Shown: positions 41,017 to 49,565 of the stretch, piece by piece
Layout: every line of letters starts with the position of its first letter
Numbering within the stretch: position 1 is the first letter of the stretch
Translations under genes and position numbers: made by a program
The notes under the pieces: generated by a model
The model's database searches: none
What the model was told of the DNA's origin: nothing
Seen by the model: the letters and a program-made list of their open reading frames with translations, nothing else
Source of the DNA: JBQTIY01 sp052387675
GTDB lineage: Bacteria; Planctomycetota; B15-G4
Length of the DNA stretch: 64,000 nucleotides
Direction of reading: 5' to 3'
Assembly: GCA_052387675.1 (NCBI GenBank)
Contig: JBQTIY010000010.1
Location: 186,001-250,000, forward strand

Positions 41017-42337
41017 GCCGCGAGTAAAGCGTCTTCAGGCTGATCCCGAGCAGGTCCGAGGCCACTCGCTTGTCGCCTCGCACGTGTGTGAGTGTCGCCT
41101 GAATGAGAAGTTTCTCCGCAGCATCGATGCGCGTGCCAGGACGCAGTACGACATCGCCGCCGGCGTCGCAGCCGGGTGCCGTCGAAGCAGCCAGCGTGAC
41201 GTGCTCGGCTTCGATCGTGTCGCCCGAGACCAACCAGGCGCGGCGCACGGCGTTGCGCAGTTCGCGCACGTTGCCGGGCCAGCTCCAGGCGGCGATCTTC
41301 TGCAGGGCGGGCGCGCTGAAGACCTTGCTCTCACCGTGATCAAGACTGAGCCGAGCCAGGAAATGCTTGGCCAGCAGGTTCACGTCGTCACCGCGCTCAT
41401 TTAGCGCCGGCAGTACGAGGGGAACGACATAGAGGCGATAGAAGAGATCTTGCCGGAGGTTACCGGCCAGCATGGCCGCGTACGGATCGCGATTCGTGGC
41501 GGCGATGATGCGCACATCGAGTTTGATCGAGGCCGTGCCTCCGACGCGCGTTAACACGCCGGCCTCCAGCACGCGCAGCAGTCGAACCTGCATGTCGGCG
41601 GTCATTTCGGTGATCTCGTCCAGAAAGAGCGTGCCACCGCAGGCCTGCTCGAAGACTCCCTTGCGCTGCCGGTCGGCCCCCGTAAAGGCGCCGCGCTCAT
41701 GGCCGAACAACTCGGATTCGATCAGGCCTGCGGAGATGGCGCCGCAGTTCAGTGCGACGAAGGGCGCGCTCGCGCGCCGGCTGAACCGATGCACCACGGC
41801 GGCCACGAGCTCCTTGCCGGAACCGGTGGGTCCGCTGAGCAGCACGGTCTCGTCGGTGGGAGCCACTTGCTCAATGGACTTGTAGAGCCTGCGCATGACG
41901 GGTGAGATGCCAACCAGGTCGCCGAAGTGTCCGGTCCCGGGCAGTTCCCCGCGCACGCGCCTCAGTTCGCGCCGCCTGGCCGTCGACACGGTGAGCTTCT
42001 GTAGGAGCGTTTCCAGTTGGGGCAGCTTGAGGGGTGTGGTCAGAACGTCGTAGGCGCCGCTGTGGAAGGAGTCAACCGTCATGCGGACGGTGGAATTGCC
42101 GGAGATGACCACGACATCGCTTTCAGGCAACTTGCGCAGATCGTCGAGGAGTTGCAGGCCACTGCCATCAGGCAGCATGAGATCGAGCAAGATGATGTCA
42201 GGAGCGGCCTCGATCAGTGCGGCGCGCGCCGCGGCCAAGCTCCCGGAAGAGCGACAGCGCAGACCCCGTTGTTCGACCCAGGCAGCCAGTGCGTCGCGAG
42301 AGGCGGCGTCGTCTTCGACAATTAGGACATCGAGCAT
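40991..42337 (-). CDS. NtrC-type sigma-54-dependent response regulator
   Basis: A 448-residue transcription activator. Receiver domain 1-120 with phospho-acceptor Asp52 (ILLDLMLPDGSG). AAA+ sigma-54 interaction domain at about 140-365: Walker A GPTGSGKE, the sigma-54 contact loop ERGAFTGADRQ, Walker B GGTLFLDEI and the R-finger region. C-terminal Fis-type HTH (VASDLLGISLKTLYSRL). It requires RpoN and would activate -24/-12 promoters. GGAGA precedes the ATG. The start overlaps the 3' end of the upstream sensor-kinase gene by 16 bases, but that kinase is disrupted, so the normal phosphodonor may be missing. Confidence 0.93.
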   Translation of the reverse strand: MLDVLIVEDDAASRDALAAWVEQRGLRCRSSGSLAAARAALIEAAPDIILLDLMLPDGSGLQLLDDLRKLPESDVVVISGNSTVRMTVDSFHSGAYDVLTTPLKLPQLETLLQKLTVSTARRRELRRVRGELPGTGHFGDLVGISPVMRRLYKSIEQVAPTDETVLLSGPTGSGKELVAAVVHRFSRRASAPFVALNCGAISAGLIESELFGHERGAFTGADRQRKGVFEQACGGTLFLDEITEMTADMQVRLLRVLEAGVLTRVGGTASIKLDVRIIAATNRDPYAAMLAGNLRQDLFYRLYVVPLVLPALNERGDDVNLLAKHFLARLSLDHGESKVFSAPALQKIAAWSWPGNVRELRNAVRRAWLVSGDTIEAEHVTLAASTAPGCDAGGDVVLRPGTRIDAAEKLLIQATLTHVRGDKRVASDLLGISLKTLYSRLSVYAAAR

Positions 42338-43028
42338 AAGATCTCCTTGCCCGTGCCGAGCACAGCGATGGGCAATTCGATACGCGCTGTCGTGCCGGTC
42401 ATGGCGCTGCTCTGCAGAGTCAACGTGCCGCCCATCGCTTCGATCGTGGCGCGGGACATGAACAGACCAATGCCGGAACCGCCTGGCTTGGTCGTGTAGT
42501 GCAGCCGAAAGACTTGCTCGTGTTGGCCTGCGGGAATGCCGGGGCCTTGATCGCGGATCATGACGATGGCGCGCGGCCCCTTGGTGCGTAGTTCGATCTC
42601 GATCGGCCCGCCGTGCGGCATGGACTCGACAGCGTTCATGAGCAGGTTGAGCAGCGCTTGTTTGAACTGGTCGCAAGCGGCCACGACGGCGGCCCTGACT
42701 GCGTCACCAGCGTCTGCCGTATGCGCGTAGCCAGGGGCAGGTCGTCCTGTATGGCATCCAACTGCCGTCGCTTGGTGAAGATCGAGACGTAGCCACCGGC
42801 CTGACCGGGGCCGAAGGGCAGCACCCGCACGAAGAGCCGCTTGTCCGCGGCGGAGTCGGCCAATAACACTTCCAGGGCCACTTCACTTTCGCGCTCCGGC
42901 CTTCCGAGGAGCGTCTCCGCACCCTGACTCTGGAGCACGATCGCGCCTCGTGAGTCGACCAAGACGACTCCGCCACCGGCGGCGTGAGCCATTTGTTCCG
43001 GGTGCCAGCGCGGTGTTGGGTGGTTCAT
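42322..43028 (-). pseudogene. broken NtrB-type sensor histidine kinase
   Basis: Two frames carry two parts of one kinase. From ATG 43028 the first frame reads a PAS-like domain (MAHAAGGGVVLVDSRGAIVL, ETLLGRPERESEVALEVLL, GPGQAGGYVSIFTKRR) until about LPLATRIRQTLVTQ near 42697. Then the frame must shift; the second frame supplies the HATPase_c domain: N-box FKQALLNLLMNAVESMPHGG, G1 RDQGPGIP, and G2 GGSGIGLFMSRATIEAMGG, ending 16 bases inside the regulator gene. Only about 20 residues separate PAS and N-box, so the dimerisation/histidine domain with its phospho-His is absent. It therefore shows both an internal deletion and a frameshift, or a serious sequence error. Confidence 0.8.
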
Positions 43029-43118
43029 TGTGCGTTCTTCATTCCGAGGTGACCGGGCGCAGCTCCGCGACAAGGCTGTCCGCGCCGAACCGGTCGATGG
43101 CTGCGCACCCTACGGTTC

Positions 43119-43199
43119 GGGCTGAACACTGCACTATGGGGCGAAACCCCGTGGGGCAAGACCCTACCGACCGCGCGGCGCGCGGTAGGGTTTCAGCCC
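43119..43199. other. three-stem structured intergenic element
   Basis: Within the 208-base divergent region between the broken kinase (minus) and the intact kinase (plus). Stem P1 pairs GGGCTGAA (43119-43126) with TTCAGCCC (43192-43199). P2 is GGGG-CGAAA-CCCC (43138-43150). P3 is ACCCTACCG / CGGTAGGGT (43161-43191) with a 13-base GC-rich loop, and directly abuts P1. Together they make a three-way junction on either strand. It ends 37 bases before the plus-strand GTG at 43237. It could be an sRNA, a cis-regulatory RNA or an attenuator; I matched it to no riboswitch class. Confidence 0.5.
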
Positions 43200-43221
43200 A
43201 TGTGGGCCGCTGGACACCTGC

Positions 43222-43227
43222 GATACT
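43222..43227 (+). promoter_or_regulatory. putative -10 element for the sensor-kinase gene
   Basis: GATACT, a 4 of 6 match to the -10 consensus, ends 9 bases before the GTG at 43237. No ribosome-binding site lies between, so the mRNA may be leaderless. If this is the promoter, the structured element upstream is not transcribed with the gene. No good -35. Confidence 0.3.
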
Positions 43228-43236
43228 GTCAACCCA

Positions 43237-44370
43237 GTGATTCCTCGCTCCCCGCACAAGCCAGCCTCGCCCGCCTTCGAGCGCTGCTATCGGAGGGCGC
43301 TCGCAGCGCTGGGCTCAGCGAGAAAGCCCGCGGGGGCAGGCACGCGTGTAGGACTCCGAGCAAGGAAGCTCGGCATCGAGACGCTGGCCTTGGCGAGACT
43401 CCACGATCGCGTCGCTGACTCACTGTCCGCGCGGAAGTCCGTCAGCGCTAGGCGCGTGGCGAACCCGGTTGCTTTGCAGGAGCGCTTCTTCGCCGAAGCG
43501 GCGGCCCAAATTGAAGAGTCAGCCCGCGAGAGACTACCGACCTCCCTCGAGGTCAAGCGGTTGGCTGTGCTGCTCGACCAGCGCACGGGCGAACTGACCG
43601 CCGCCCGAGCTAAGGCCGAGATCGTGCAGCGGGAACTGAAGGAGCACGTGCGCGTCGATCACGAGATGCGCACACAGTCTGCGATCATGCAAGAGAAGCT
43701 GCGACGACTCTCGCACAAACTGCTCTCGGTGCAGGAGGAGGAACGGCTGCGCATCAGTCGCGATCTGCACGACGCGATCGGCCAGACGCTGACGGGCATC
43801 AACGTCGGCCTGGCCACACTGAAACACGAGGTGGCGGACGATTCGCGTCAGCTCGCCGAAGCCATCACGCGGGCACAACTGCTCGTCGAACGGTCGATGA
43901 GGACGGTGCACCAGTTCGCCTGGGAGTTGCGCCCCACGCTGCTGGACGACCTGGGCCTCGTCCCAGCTCTGCGTTCCTACGCAAACCTTTTTGCCAAGCG
44001 CACCGGAGTCAAAGTGAGTTTTGCGGTCGATGCCAAGAGCTATGCGCTGGACAACGACCGCAGCACCGCGCTCTTCCGAGTGGCCCAGGGAGCCCTCTCG
44101 AATGTCGAGCGCCACTCGCGGGCCAAAGTCGCGCGCGTGAGTCTGCGGTCTGTGGCGGGTGCGGTGCGTCTTGAAGTCCAGGACAATGGCAAGGCCTTTG
44201 ACGCGCGGCGGATGGAAACGTCGAAGGTGAACAAGCACTTAGGCCTGCTGGTGATGCGCGAACGGGCGGAAATGGTTGGTGGCCGTTTCGCGATTGAGTC
44301 CTCTCCGCGCCGAGGCACGACGGTCCGCGCCGACGTCCCGCTCCGGGCGGTGGCGGTGCTCCATGAGTAG
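43237..44370 (+). CDS. sensor histidine kinase, HisKA_3 type
   Basis: A 377-residue cytosolic kinase of the NarX/DegS group. The N-terminal 110 residues resemble the RsbU-like helical domain (GLRARKLGIETLALARLHDR, then VALQERFFAEAAAQ). A coiled coil (about 115-165) leads to the HisKA_3 domain with phospho-acceptor His178 in ISRDLHDAIGQTLTGI. The HATPase_c domain has the expected order: RVAQGALSNVERHSRA, LEVQDNGKAFD and HLGLLVMRERAEMVGG. No membrane segment, so it senses an internal signal. It overlaps the NarL-type regulator gene by 8 bases. The GTG start has no clear ribosome-binding site. Confidence 0.9.
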   Translation: MIPRSPHKPASPAFERCYRRALAALGSARKPAGAGTRVGLRARKLGIETLALARLHDRVADSLSARKSVSARRVANPVALQERFFAEAAAQIEESARERLPTSLEVKRLAVLLDQRTGELTAARAKAEIVQRELKEHVRVDHEMRTQSAIMQEKLRRLSHKLLSVQEEERLRISRDLHDAIGQTLTGINVGLATLKHEVADDSRQLAEAITRAQLLVERSMRTVHQFAWELRPTLLDDLGLVPALRSYANLFAKRTGVKVSFAVDAKSYALDNDRSTALFRVAQGALSNVERHSRAKVARVSLRSVAGAVRLEVQDNGKAFDARRMETSKVNKHLGLLVMRERAEMVGGRFAIESSPRRGTTVRADVPLRAVAVLHE

Positions 44371-45106
44371 GCGCTTGAGTCCTATTCGGCTCGATCGACC
44401 GGCACCAGCCGGCGCCGCCGCCCTCGTACCGAAAATCAGGACCCTGCTGGTGGACGATCACACGCTCATTCGCCAGGGCTTGCGGGCGCTGCTGGCGTCG
44501 GAAGCGGACATCGAGGTCGTCGGCGAGGCTCAGGACGGCCGCCAGGCCGTGGAACTGGTCATCCAGCTCCGGCCCGACGTGGTTGCGATGGACATCGCCA
44601 TGCCACTGCTCAACGGGATTGAAGCGACTCGCCAGATTCTCGACGCGGTGCCCACGACGCGGGTGCTCATTCTCTCTGCGCACAGCGACGAGGAGTACGT
44701 CGAACGCGTCCTGGGTCTCGGGGCCGTCGGCTACGTGCTGAAACAGTCCTCGCTGAGCGACCTCGCGACCGCCATTCGCACGGCGCGATCAGGCAAGATT
44801 TACGTGAGCCCCTCGTTGCCGGGGCGGTTTGAACTTCCCTTGCAAGCCGAGGCCGGTCCACGCCGCAGATCCTCGCCGACCAGCCCTACTCGGCTCACCT
44901 CGCGCGAGGCGGAAGTTCTGCAGCTCGTCGCCGAGGGCAAGGCCAATAAGCAGACTGCGACGGAGTTGCATATCAGCATCAAGACGGTGGAGAAGCATCG
45001 GCAGCGGCTGATGTCGAAGCTGGACATTCACGACGTCGCGGGTCTCACCCGCTACGCCATCGCCGTGGGAAGCATCGCGGGACGGGACTGCAACCCCGCG
45101 CCTTGA
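44363..45106 (+). CDS. NarL/FixJ-family response regulator
   Basis: A 247-residue regulator paired with the kinase just upstream (8-base overlap). A 24-residue basic N-terminal tail precedes the receiver domain, with acidic pocket residues in VDDHTLIRQG and phospho-acceptor Asp77 in VVAMDIAMPLLNG, and the switch residues LSAHSDEEY and VLKQSS. A Pro/Ser/Arg linker leads to a LuxR-type HTH at about 183-240: LTSREAEVLQLVAEGKANKQ then TATELHISIKTVEKHRQRLM. The SLC13/RCK permease gene begins 10 bases after the stop, so the pair may control or be co-expressed with that transporter. Confidence 0.92.
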   Translation: MSRRLSPIRLDRPAPAGAAALVPKIRTLLVDDHTLIRQGLRALLASEADIEVVGEAQDGRQAVELVIQLRPDVVAMDIAMPLLNGIEATRQILDAVPTTRVLILSAHSDEEYVERVLGLGAVGYVLKQSSLSDLATAIRTARSGKIYVSPSLPGRFELPLQAEAGPRRRSSPTSPTRLTSREAEVLQLVAEGKANKQTATELHISIKTVEKHRQRLMSKLDIHDVAGLTRYAIAVGSIAGRDCNPAP

Positions 45107-45116
45107 GAGCCACTCC

Positions 45117-47141
45117 ATGACCTGGCCGATCGCCTATGTGCTCGTGCTGTTGGTCGTGGGGCTGATCCTGTTCAGCAGAGAGACGCTGCCCCTGGATGTG
45201 GTGGCGCTCATTCTGCTCCTGCTGCTGGTGCTGCCGCCGGCCGAGATCCTGACGCCCGTGGAGGCGCTCTCGGGCTTCGGGAGCGAGACCATCGTCACCC
45301 TGGTGGGGCTCTTCGTGGTGACAGCGGGCGTGACACGCACCGGCGTCGTGGAGCGCTTGGGACTGCGTGTGGCGGGGCTCGCGCGTGAGCACCCCGTTGC
45401 CGTGATCCGTCTGCTGCTCAGCAGCGTCACCGTGATCAGCAGCTTCTTGTCGAACACGGTCACGACGGCTGCCATGATGCCCTTCGCAATCGGCAGTTCG
45501 CGTCGCGCGGGCCTGCGCGCTTCGCAGGTCCTGATGCCGCTCGCCTTCGCCTCCATCCTTGCGGGCGGCGTCACACTCATCTCGACCTCGACCAACCTCG
45601 TTGTCTCGGGCGAGCTGCCCAAGTACGGCCTGGAGCCGATCGGTTTCTTCGAAATGGCCCCGGTGGGGCTCGTCATCGTCGTGCTCGGCCTGCTCTACCT
45701 GTTCTTCATTGCGCCGAAGCTGATGCCGGAGCGCGGCGCTGCCGCCGGCGCTGAGGGGGACTCTTTCGTCGGCGCCACGGCGCGCACGGTGCGGCGCATC
45801 TTCCAGTTCGATTGGTTCGGTCCGCGCACCGTTGCCGGAGAGCAAGGTCCGAAAAGCGCGCCGGGTCCGGCGAAGGCCTCGGGCACAGCCGCGTCGCCTG
45901 GTGCCGCACACGACGCGCAGGGCGAGGCGAGTGAGGGTTCCACTGGCCCCACGGTTATCGAACGCTACGGCCTGCGCCACTACCTCACCGAAGTCATCGT
46001 GACGAAGGCCTCGCCGCTGGTTGGCAAGCCGCTGGGCGAGACTCCCCTCGCCGCGGCCATGGACCTCTCCGTGATCGGAGTCCGGCGCGGCGAGCAGCGC
46101 ACGCTCGTGCCGCGGCCGAACATGCTGCTGCAAGAAGGGGATGTGCTGCTCGTGGAGGGCGGTGCCGACGAAGTGCTGGCCATCAAGGATGCCGTGGGCA
46201 TCGAACTGAGGCCGGACTTCCAGCTCAGCGAACCGGACTTGCAGTCCGAGGGCGTGCGCATGTTGGAAGCGATGGTCCTGCCGCGCAGCGAACTGCTGGG
46301 CGGCACGCTGCGAGATGTGCGCTTCCACGAGACCACCGGCGTGACCGTCTTGGGCATTCACGCACGGGAACGCGGCTTCTCGGCGCTGGTCGGGGCGGGG
46401 CGTCGGGCACGGCTCTCGCGTCACCGCCTTGAGTCGGGCGACATGCTGCTGCTCCAGGGCAGCCCCGAGAATCTCGACCGTCTCGACGGCAACGATCTCA
46501 TGCTGCTGGGCGATCGCTCAGCTCACCATGCGCGCTCGCACAAGGCCACCCTCGCCTCACTGATCTTCGTCGGCGCGATGGTGCTGGCCACGACGCAGTT
46601 GCTGCCGCTGAGCGTGGCCCTGCTCACGGCCATCCCGGTGCTGATCCTCTCGCGCTGCATCACCTCTCAGGAGGCCTATGAGAGCGTGGACTGGCGCCTG
46701 CTGGTGCTCATCGCTGCGATGATGGCCTTCGGTACCGCCATGGCCAAGACCGGCGCAGCCGGCTGGATGGCGGACTTGCTCGTGGCGCATGTCAGCTCGC
46801 TGGGCACCTACGCGGTGCTCATCACCCTGTTCCTGCTCACGCTGGTGCTCACGCAGCCCATGTCCAATCAGGCTGCGGCGCTGGTGCTCTTGCCCGTGGC
46901 GATCGACACCGCGCAGACACTGGGCGTGGACCCGCGGCCCATGGTGATGGCCGTCACCTTCGCGGCCTCTTGCTCATTCCTCACGCCGCTCGAACCCTCG
47001 TGCGTGCTGGTCTATGGCCCGGGCAACTACCGCTTCTTCGACTTTGTGCGCGTGGGCGGGCTGCTCACGCTCATCGTCTTTGTCGTCGTGGCGCTGCTCA
47101 TCCCCGTTTTCTGGCCGCTCACACCTCTGGTTGGACCCTGA
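45117..47141 (+). CDS. SLC13/DASS-type permease with two RCK_C domains (second copy)
   Basis: A 674-residue inner-membrane transporter with the same architecture as the gene at 8895-10700. The first membrane half (IAYVLVLLVVGLILFSRETL, LSNTVTTAAMMPFAIG, the helical hairpin VTLISTSTNLVVSGELPKYG) is followed by a long cytosolic Ala/Gly-rich loop and two RCK_C domains at about 290-370 and 378-458 (VTKASPLVGKPLGETPLAAA; LPRSELLGGTLRDVRFHETT). The second half ends with SNQAAALVLLPVAIDTAQTL and FLTPLEPSCVLVYGPGNYRF. It lies 10 bases after the NarL-type regulator and on the same strand, implying co-transcription. Anion substrate not determinable. Confidence 0.88.
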   Translation: MTWPIAYVLVLLVVGLILFSRETLPLDVVALILLLLLVLPPAEILTPVEALSGFGSETIVTLVGLFVVTAGVTRTGVVERLGLRVAGLAREHPVAVIRLLLSSVTVISSFLSNTVTTAAMMPFAIGSSRRAGLRASQVLMPLAFASILAGGVTLISTSTNLVVSGELPKYGLEPIGFFEMAPVGLVIVVLGLLYLFFIAPKLMPERGAAAGAEGDSFVGATARTVRRIFQFDWFGPRTVAGEQGPKSAPGPAKASGTAASPGAAHDAQGEASEGSTGPTVIERYGLRHYLTEVIVTKASPLVGKPLGETPLAAAMDLSVIGVRRGEQRTLVPRPNMLLQEGDVLLVEGGADEVLAIKDAVGIELRPDFQLSEPDLQSEGVRMLEAMVLPRSELLGGTLRDVRFHETTGVTVLGIHARERGFSALVGAGRRARLSRHRLESGDMLLLQGSPENLDRLDGNDLMLLGDRSAHHARSHKATLASLIFVGAMVLATTQLLPLSVALLTAIPVLILSRCITSQEAYESVDWRLLVLIAAMMAFGTAMAKTGAAGWMADLLVAHVSSLGTYAVLITLFLLTLVLTQPMSNQAAALVLLPVAIDTAQTLGVDPRPMVMAVTFAASCSFLTPLEPSCVLVYGPGNYRFFDFVRVGGLLTLIVFVVVALLIPVFWPLTPLVGP

Positions 47142-47169
47142 GCGCGGGACTCAGTGCGGGGCTTGGGGC

Positions 47170-48615
47170 CTAGCGGCCCGTGTAGCCGAGCGCCTCGAGC
47201 GTTTGCTCCGTTTGCGGCGACAACTCCACTTCGGCCGGTGGCGGCTCGGCCTCGGCTGCATGCAGGGCCAGCCAGCGCTCAGCCGCTGCGCGCAATAAGG
47301 CCAGATCCTCCGGCTGCTCCACGGTGTGCTCCCGTCCGCTCGCGTCGTCGAAGAGTCGCCAAGTTTCCCCGCGCTCGGTTGGGAGACCCAGCCGCTCGGC
47401 ACGCCAGCCGTCACGCAGCACGGCTAGCTCGCCGTTGCCTCGCTCGAGGTCCCCTTGGTTGTGTCGCGGCAGCGCGCGATAGGCGATGAAGCTACGGCCG
47501 GGCCGCACGGCGGCGCGGCTCAGGAGGTCTACGCCGGCCAAGGGCTCGGCATCCTGCGGCATTCGTGCGCCGGCGAGGTTCACGAGCGTGGGCAGCAAAT
47601 CGACCAAGCCCACGCGCGCAGCGATGCGGCCTGACTCCACTGCGGTGCCGTCGACGCCGCGGGGCACGCCTTGCACCACGAGCGGCACGTGCAGCAGCTC
47701 GGGACCGAGGCCGATGCCGTGCAAGTAGGCGCCGCGCTCGCCTTCGCCAAAGGCCTCGCCGTGATCGGCGGTGAGGATCGTCACGAGGGGCCGGCCGGGC
47801 GGCAGTTTCTCGGCCAGCAGTTCGCGCAGGCGCGCGAAGGACTCATCGAAGCGCGCAATCTCGCCGTCGTAGAGCGCCAGCGCCTGCTCACGGTCTGCGA
47901 CCGGCAGGCGCTCATCGACGAACTCGCCGCGCAGCGCCACGAAGGCTTTGTCGCTGCCGTCGAGCGGGCCGTCGTAGTCCGGCGCACAGAAGTGGCGCTG
48001 CTCCGGCGGCGGATCGTAGGGCAAGTGCGGGTCCATGAAGTGCAGGTACAGAAAGACCGGAGCGTCGTCCGCCGGCGCAGCCCGTTCATCGAGCAGTTGC
48101 TCCAGCCTCTGCAGCAGGTAGGGCGAGGCAATGCTGTCCTTCCAGCGGCCCTTGTACTGATCGCGTGTGAGGCTGAGGTCCACGAAGTGCTTGAAGCCGC
48201 GCTCGGCGCCGTGCCGCGGCGAGAGAAAGGGATTGGCGGAGACGGCCAGCGTCTCGTAGCCGGCGGCTGAAAGCAGCTCGGGCAACACAGGCTCGTGAGC
48301 AGGAAGCGCTTCCGAGGGTGCGTAGACGCGATCCGGCGGCGGGGCGCGCCCGGTGAAAAGCGCGTGCATGGAGGGCCGCGTCCAGTTGCTCGGGGCCGTG
48401 GCGCGCTCGAAGACCAAAGCTTCCTGGGCCCAGGCAGCGAGGCGCGGCGCCGTGGGCCGCTCGTAGCCGTACAGCTCGAGATGGTCGGCGCGCAGAGCGT
48501 CGGCCACGACCAGCACGATGTGCGGGCGCAGCGCCTCCGGCGTCTCGCTGCGCGAACAGGCCGGCAGGGCCGCGAGCAGCGCGCCCAACAGCGCTCTCCG
48601 CCGCGTCGCGTTCAC
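47170..48615 (-). CDS. sulfatase-fold lipoprotein with Thr at the catalytic position
   Basis: A 481-residue predicted lipoprotein (ALLAALPAC, lipobox LPAC). Metal-binding start IVLVVADALRADHLELYGYE. Active-site segment RATAPSNWTRPSMHALFTGR: the position of the formylglycine Cys/Ser is Thr (T-R-P-S). Later metal ligands are VTILTADHGEAFGEGERGAY. Mid-domain FLYLHFMDPHLPYDPPP is typical. It ends EQTLEALGYTGR, the tail seen in many planctomycete sulfatase-like proteins. The GTG at 48615 overlaps the mqnA stop by 4 bases and is consistent with the lipoprotein signal starting at NATRRRALLG. True sulfatase activity is doubtful; phosphoester hydrolysis or transfer is an alternative. Confidence 0.85.
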   Translation of the reverse strand: MNATRRRALLGALLAALPACSRSETPEALRPHIVLVVADALRADHLELYGYERPTAPRLAAWAQEALVFERATAPSNWTRPSMHALFTGRAPPPDRVYAPSEALPAHEPVLPELLSAAGYETLAVSANPFLSPRHGAERGFKHFVDLSLTRDQYKGRWKDSIASPYLLQRLEQLLDERAAPADDAPVFLYLHFMDPHLPYDPPPEQRHFCAPDYDGPLDGSDKAFVALRGEFVDERLPVADREQALALYDGEIARFDESFARLRELLAEKLPPGRPLVTILTADHGEAFGEGERGAYLHGIGLGPELLHVPLVVQGVPRGVDGTAVESGRIAARVGLVDLLPTLVNLAGARMPQDAEPLAGVDLLSRAAVRPGRSFIAYRALPRHNQGDLERGNGELAVLRDGWRAERLGLPTERGETWRLFDDASGREHTVEQPEDLALLRAAAERWLALHAAEAEPPPAEVELSPQTEQTLEALGYTGR

Positions 48616-49463
48616 GGCAGGGGATCCGGAAGCTCGGCGTGATCCACGAGGCCGTGTCGGTGGGCGAGTCGTCCAAAGAGTTGCAGACCCTGCAACTCGC
48701 GCGGGCCGAGCGAGTAACCGATGGAACGCTCCAGGTAGTCCACGGCGGCGGCTTCCTCGATGCGTCCGGCCGCGACAGCGCTCGCTGTCCGCGCGGCCGT
48801 CGGGCGCAGGTGCGCGCGAGCCAATTCTGCGCGGCGCGGGAGTCCGGCCGCCAGCGCAGCGCGTAGCAGTGGGCCCAGCGGCTCGGCCGGCACGCCGGGG
48901 CGCACGAGCCAAAGCGCATAGACAAAGGGCAGGCCGGTGGCCTCGGTCCACAGCGCACCGAGATCGATCGCCTCGCGATCGCCGGGCAAGGTGGCCAGTG
49001 CCGGATCGCCGATGCGCAGCACGGCGTCGGCGTCGAGCTTGGCCAAGGGAGTATCGGGGGCGCATTCGGTGATGCGCAGTCCGCTGCTCGCCGAACCGGC
49101 CGTGCCGAGCCCGGCCGCGCTGCGGCCGCAGAACTCGGCCAGGCAGACCTGCGCCAGAACGGCGGCCGAGCGGCTCGAGCGGTCCAGCGCCAGGCTGCGC
49201 ACCTGCTGCACTTCCGTGCGCAAGAAGAGCAGGATGCTGCGCACAGGGCCGGCGCTGGTGATGGCCGGACCGCTGAGCCAGGTCAGGCGCGGCGTGCGGA
49301 ACAGTTCCACCGAGGAAGCGAGGGCCGCATCGAGCGCGCCGGCGCGCAGGCGGCGGGTGAGTTCGGCGGGCACGGCCTCTTCGAGCACAACGCCGGGCTG
49401 TTCGCTGAGCCCGGCCACGAAGGGGCGTGCATTGAGGTAGGGGACCGTGCCGAGGCGCAGCAT
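48612..49463 (-). CDS. mqnA: chorismate dehydratase MqnA (futalosine pathway)
   Basis: Dehydrates chorismate to 3-enolpyruvylbenzoate, the first step of menaquinone synthesis by the futalosine route. The 283-residue protein has the periplasmic-binding-protein-like fold and family motifs: LRLGTVPYLNARPF at the start, EEAVPAELTRRLRAGALDAA, SVRSILLF-like PVRSILLFLR, SRSAAVLAQVCLAE, DADAVLRIGDPAL, IDLGALWTEATGLPFVYALW and, near the end, YLERSIGYSLGPRELQGLQ. The ATG at 49463 is the family start. Its stop overlaps the next minus-strand gene by 4 bases. Menaquinone is thus a likely respiratory quinone here. Confidence 0.93.
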   Translation of the reverse strand: MLRLGTVPYLNARPFVAGLSEQPGVVLEEAVPAELTRRLRAGALDAALASSVELFRTPRLTWLSGPAITSAGPVRSILLFLRTEVQQVRSLALDRSSRSAAVLAQVCLAEFCGRSAAGLGTAGSASSGLRITECAPDTPLAKLDADAVLRIGDPALATLPGDREAIDLGALWTEATGLPFVYALWLVRPGVPAEPLGPLLRAALAAGLPRRAELARAHLRPTAARTASAVAAGRIEEAAAVDYLERSIGYSLGPRELQGLQLFGRLAHRHGLVDHAELPDPLP

Positions 49464-49565
49464 GCGCGTCAACTTAACCGGGGCGGCTGCTCGACACCGG
49501 CCTTTCCAGGTTGCACGATAAAGGGGTTCCTTCCGAGTCGTGCTTGTCCCGCCCCCGGAGCCTCC

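Noticed and set aside
42322..43028. Programmed frameshifting to make a functional kinase
   Set aside because: No slippery heptamer or stimulatory structure was recognised at the junction, and the phospho-histidine domain would still be missing.
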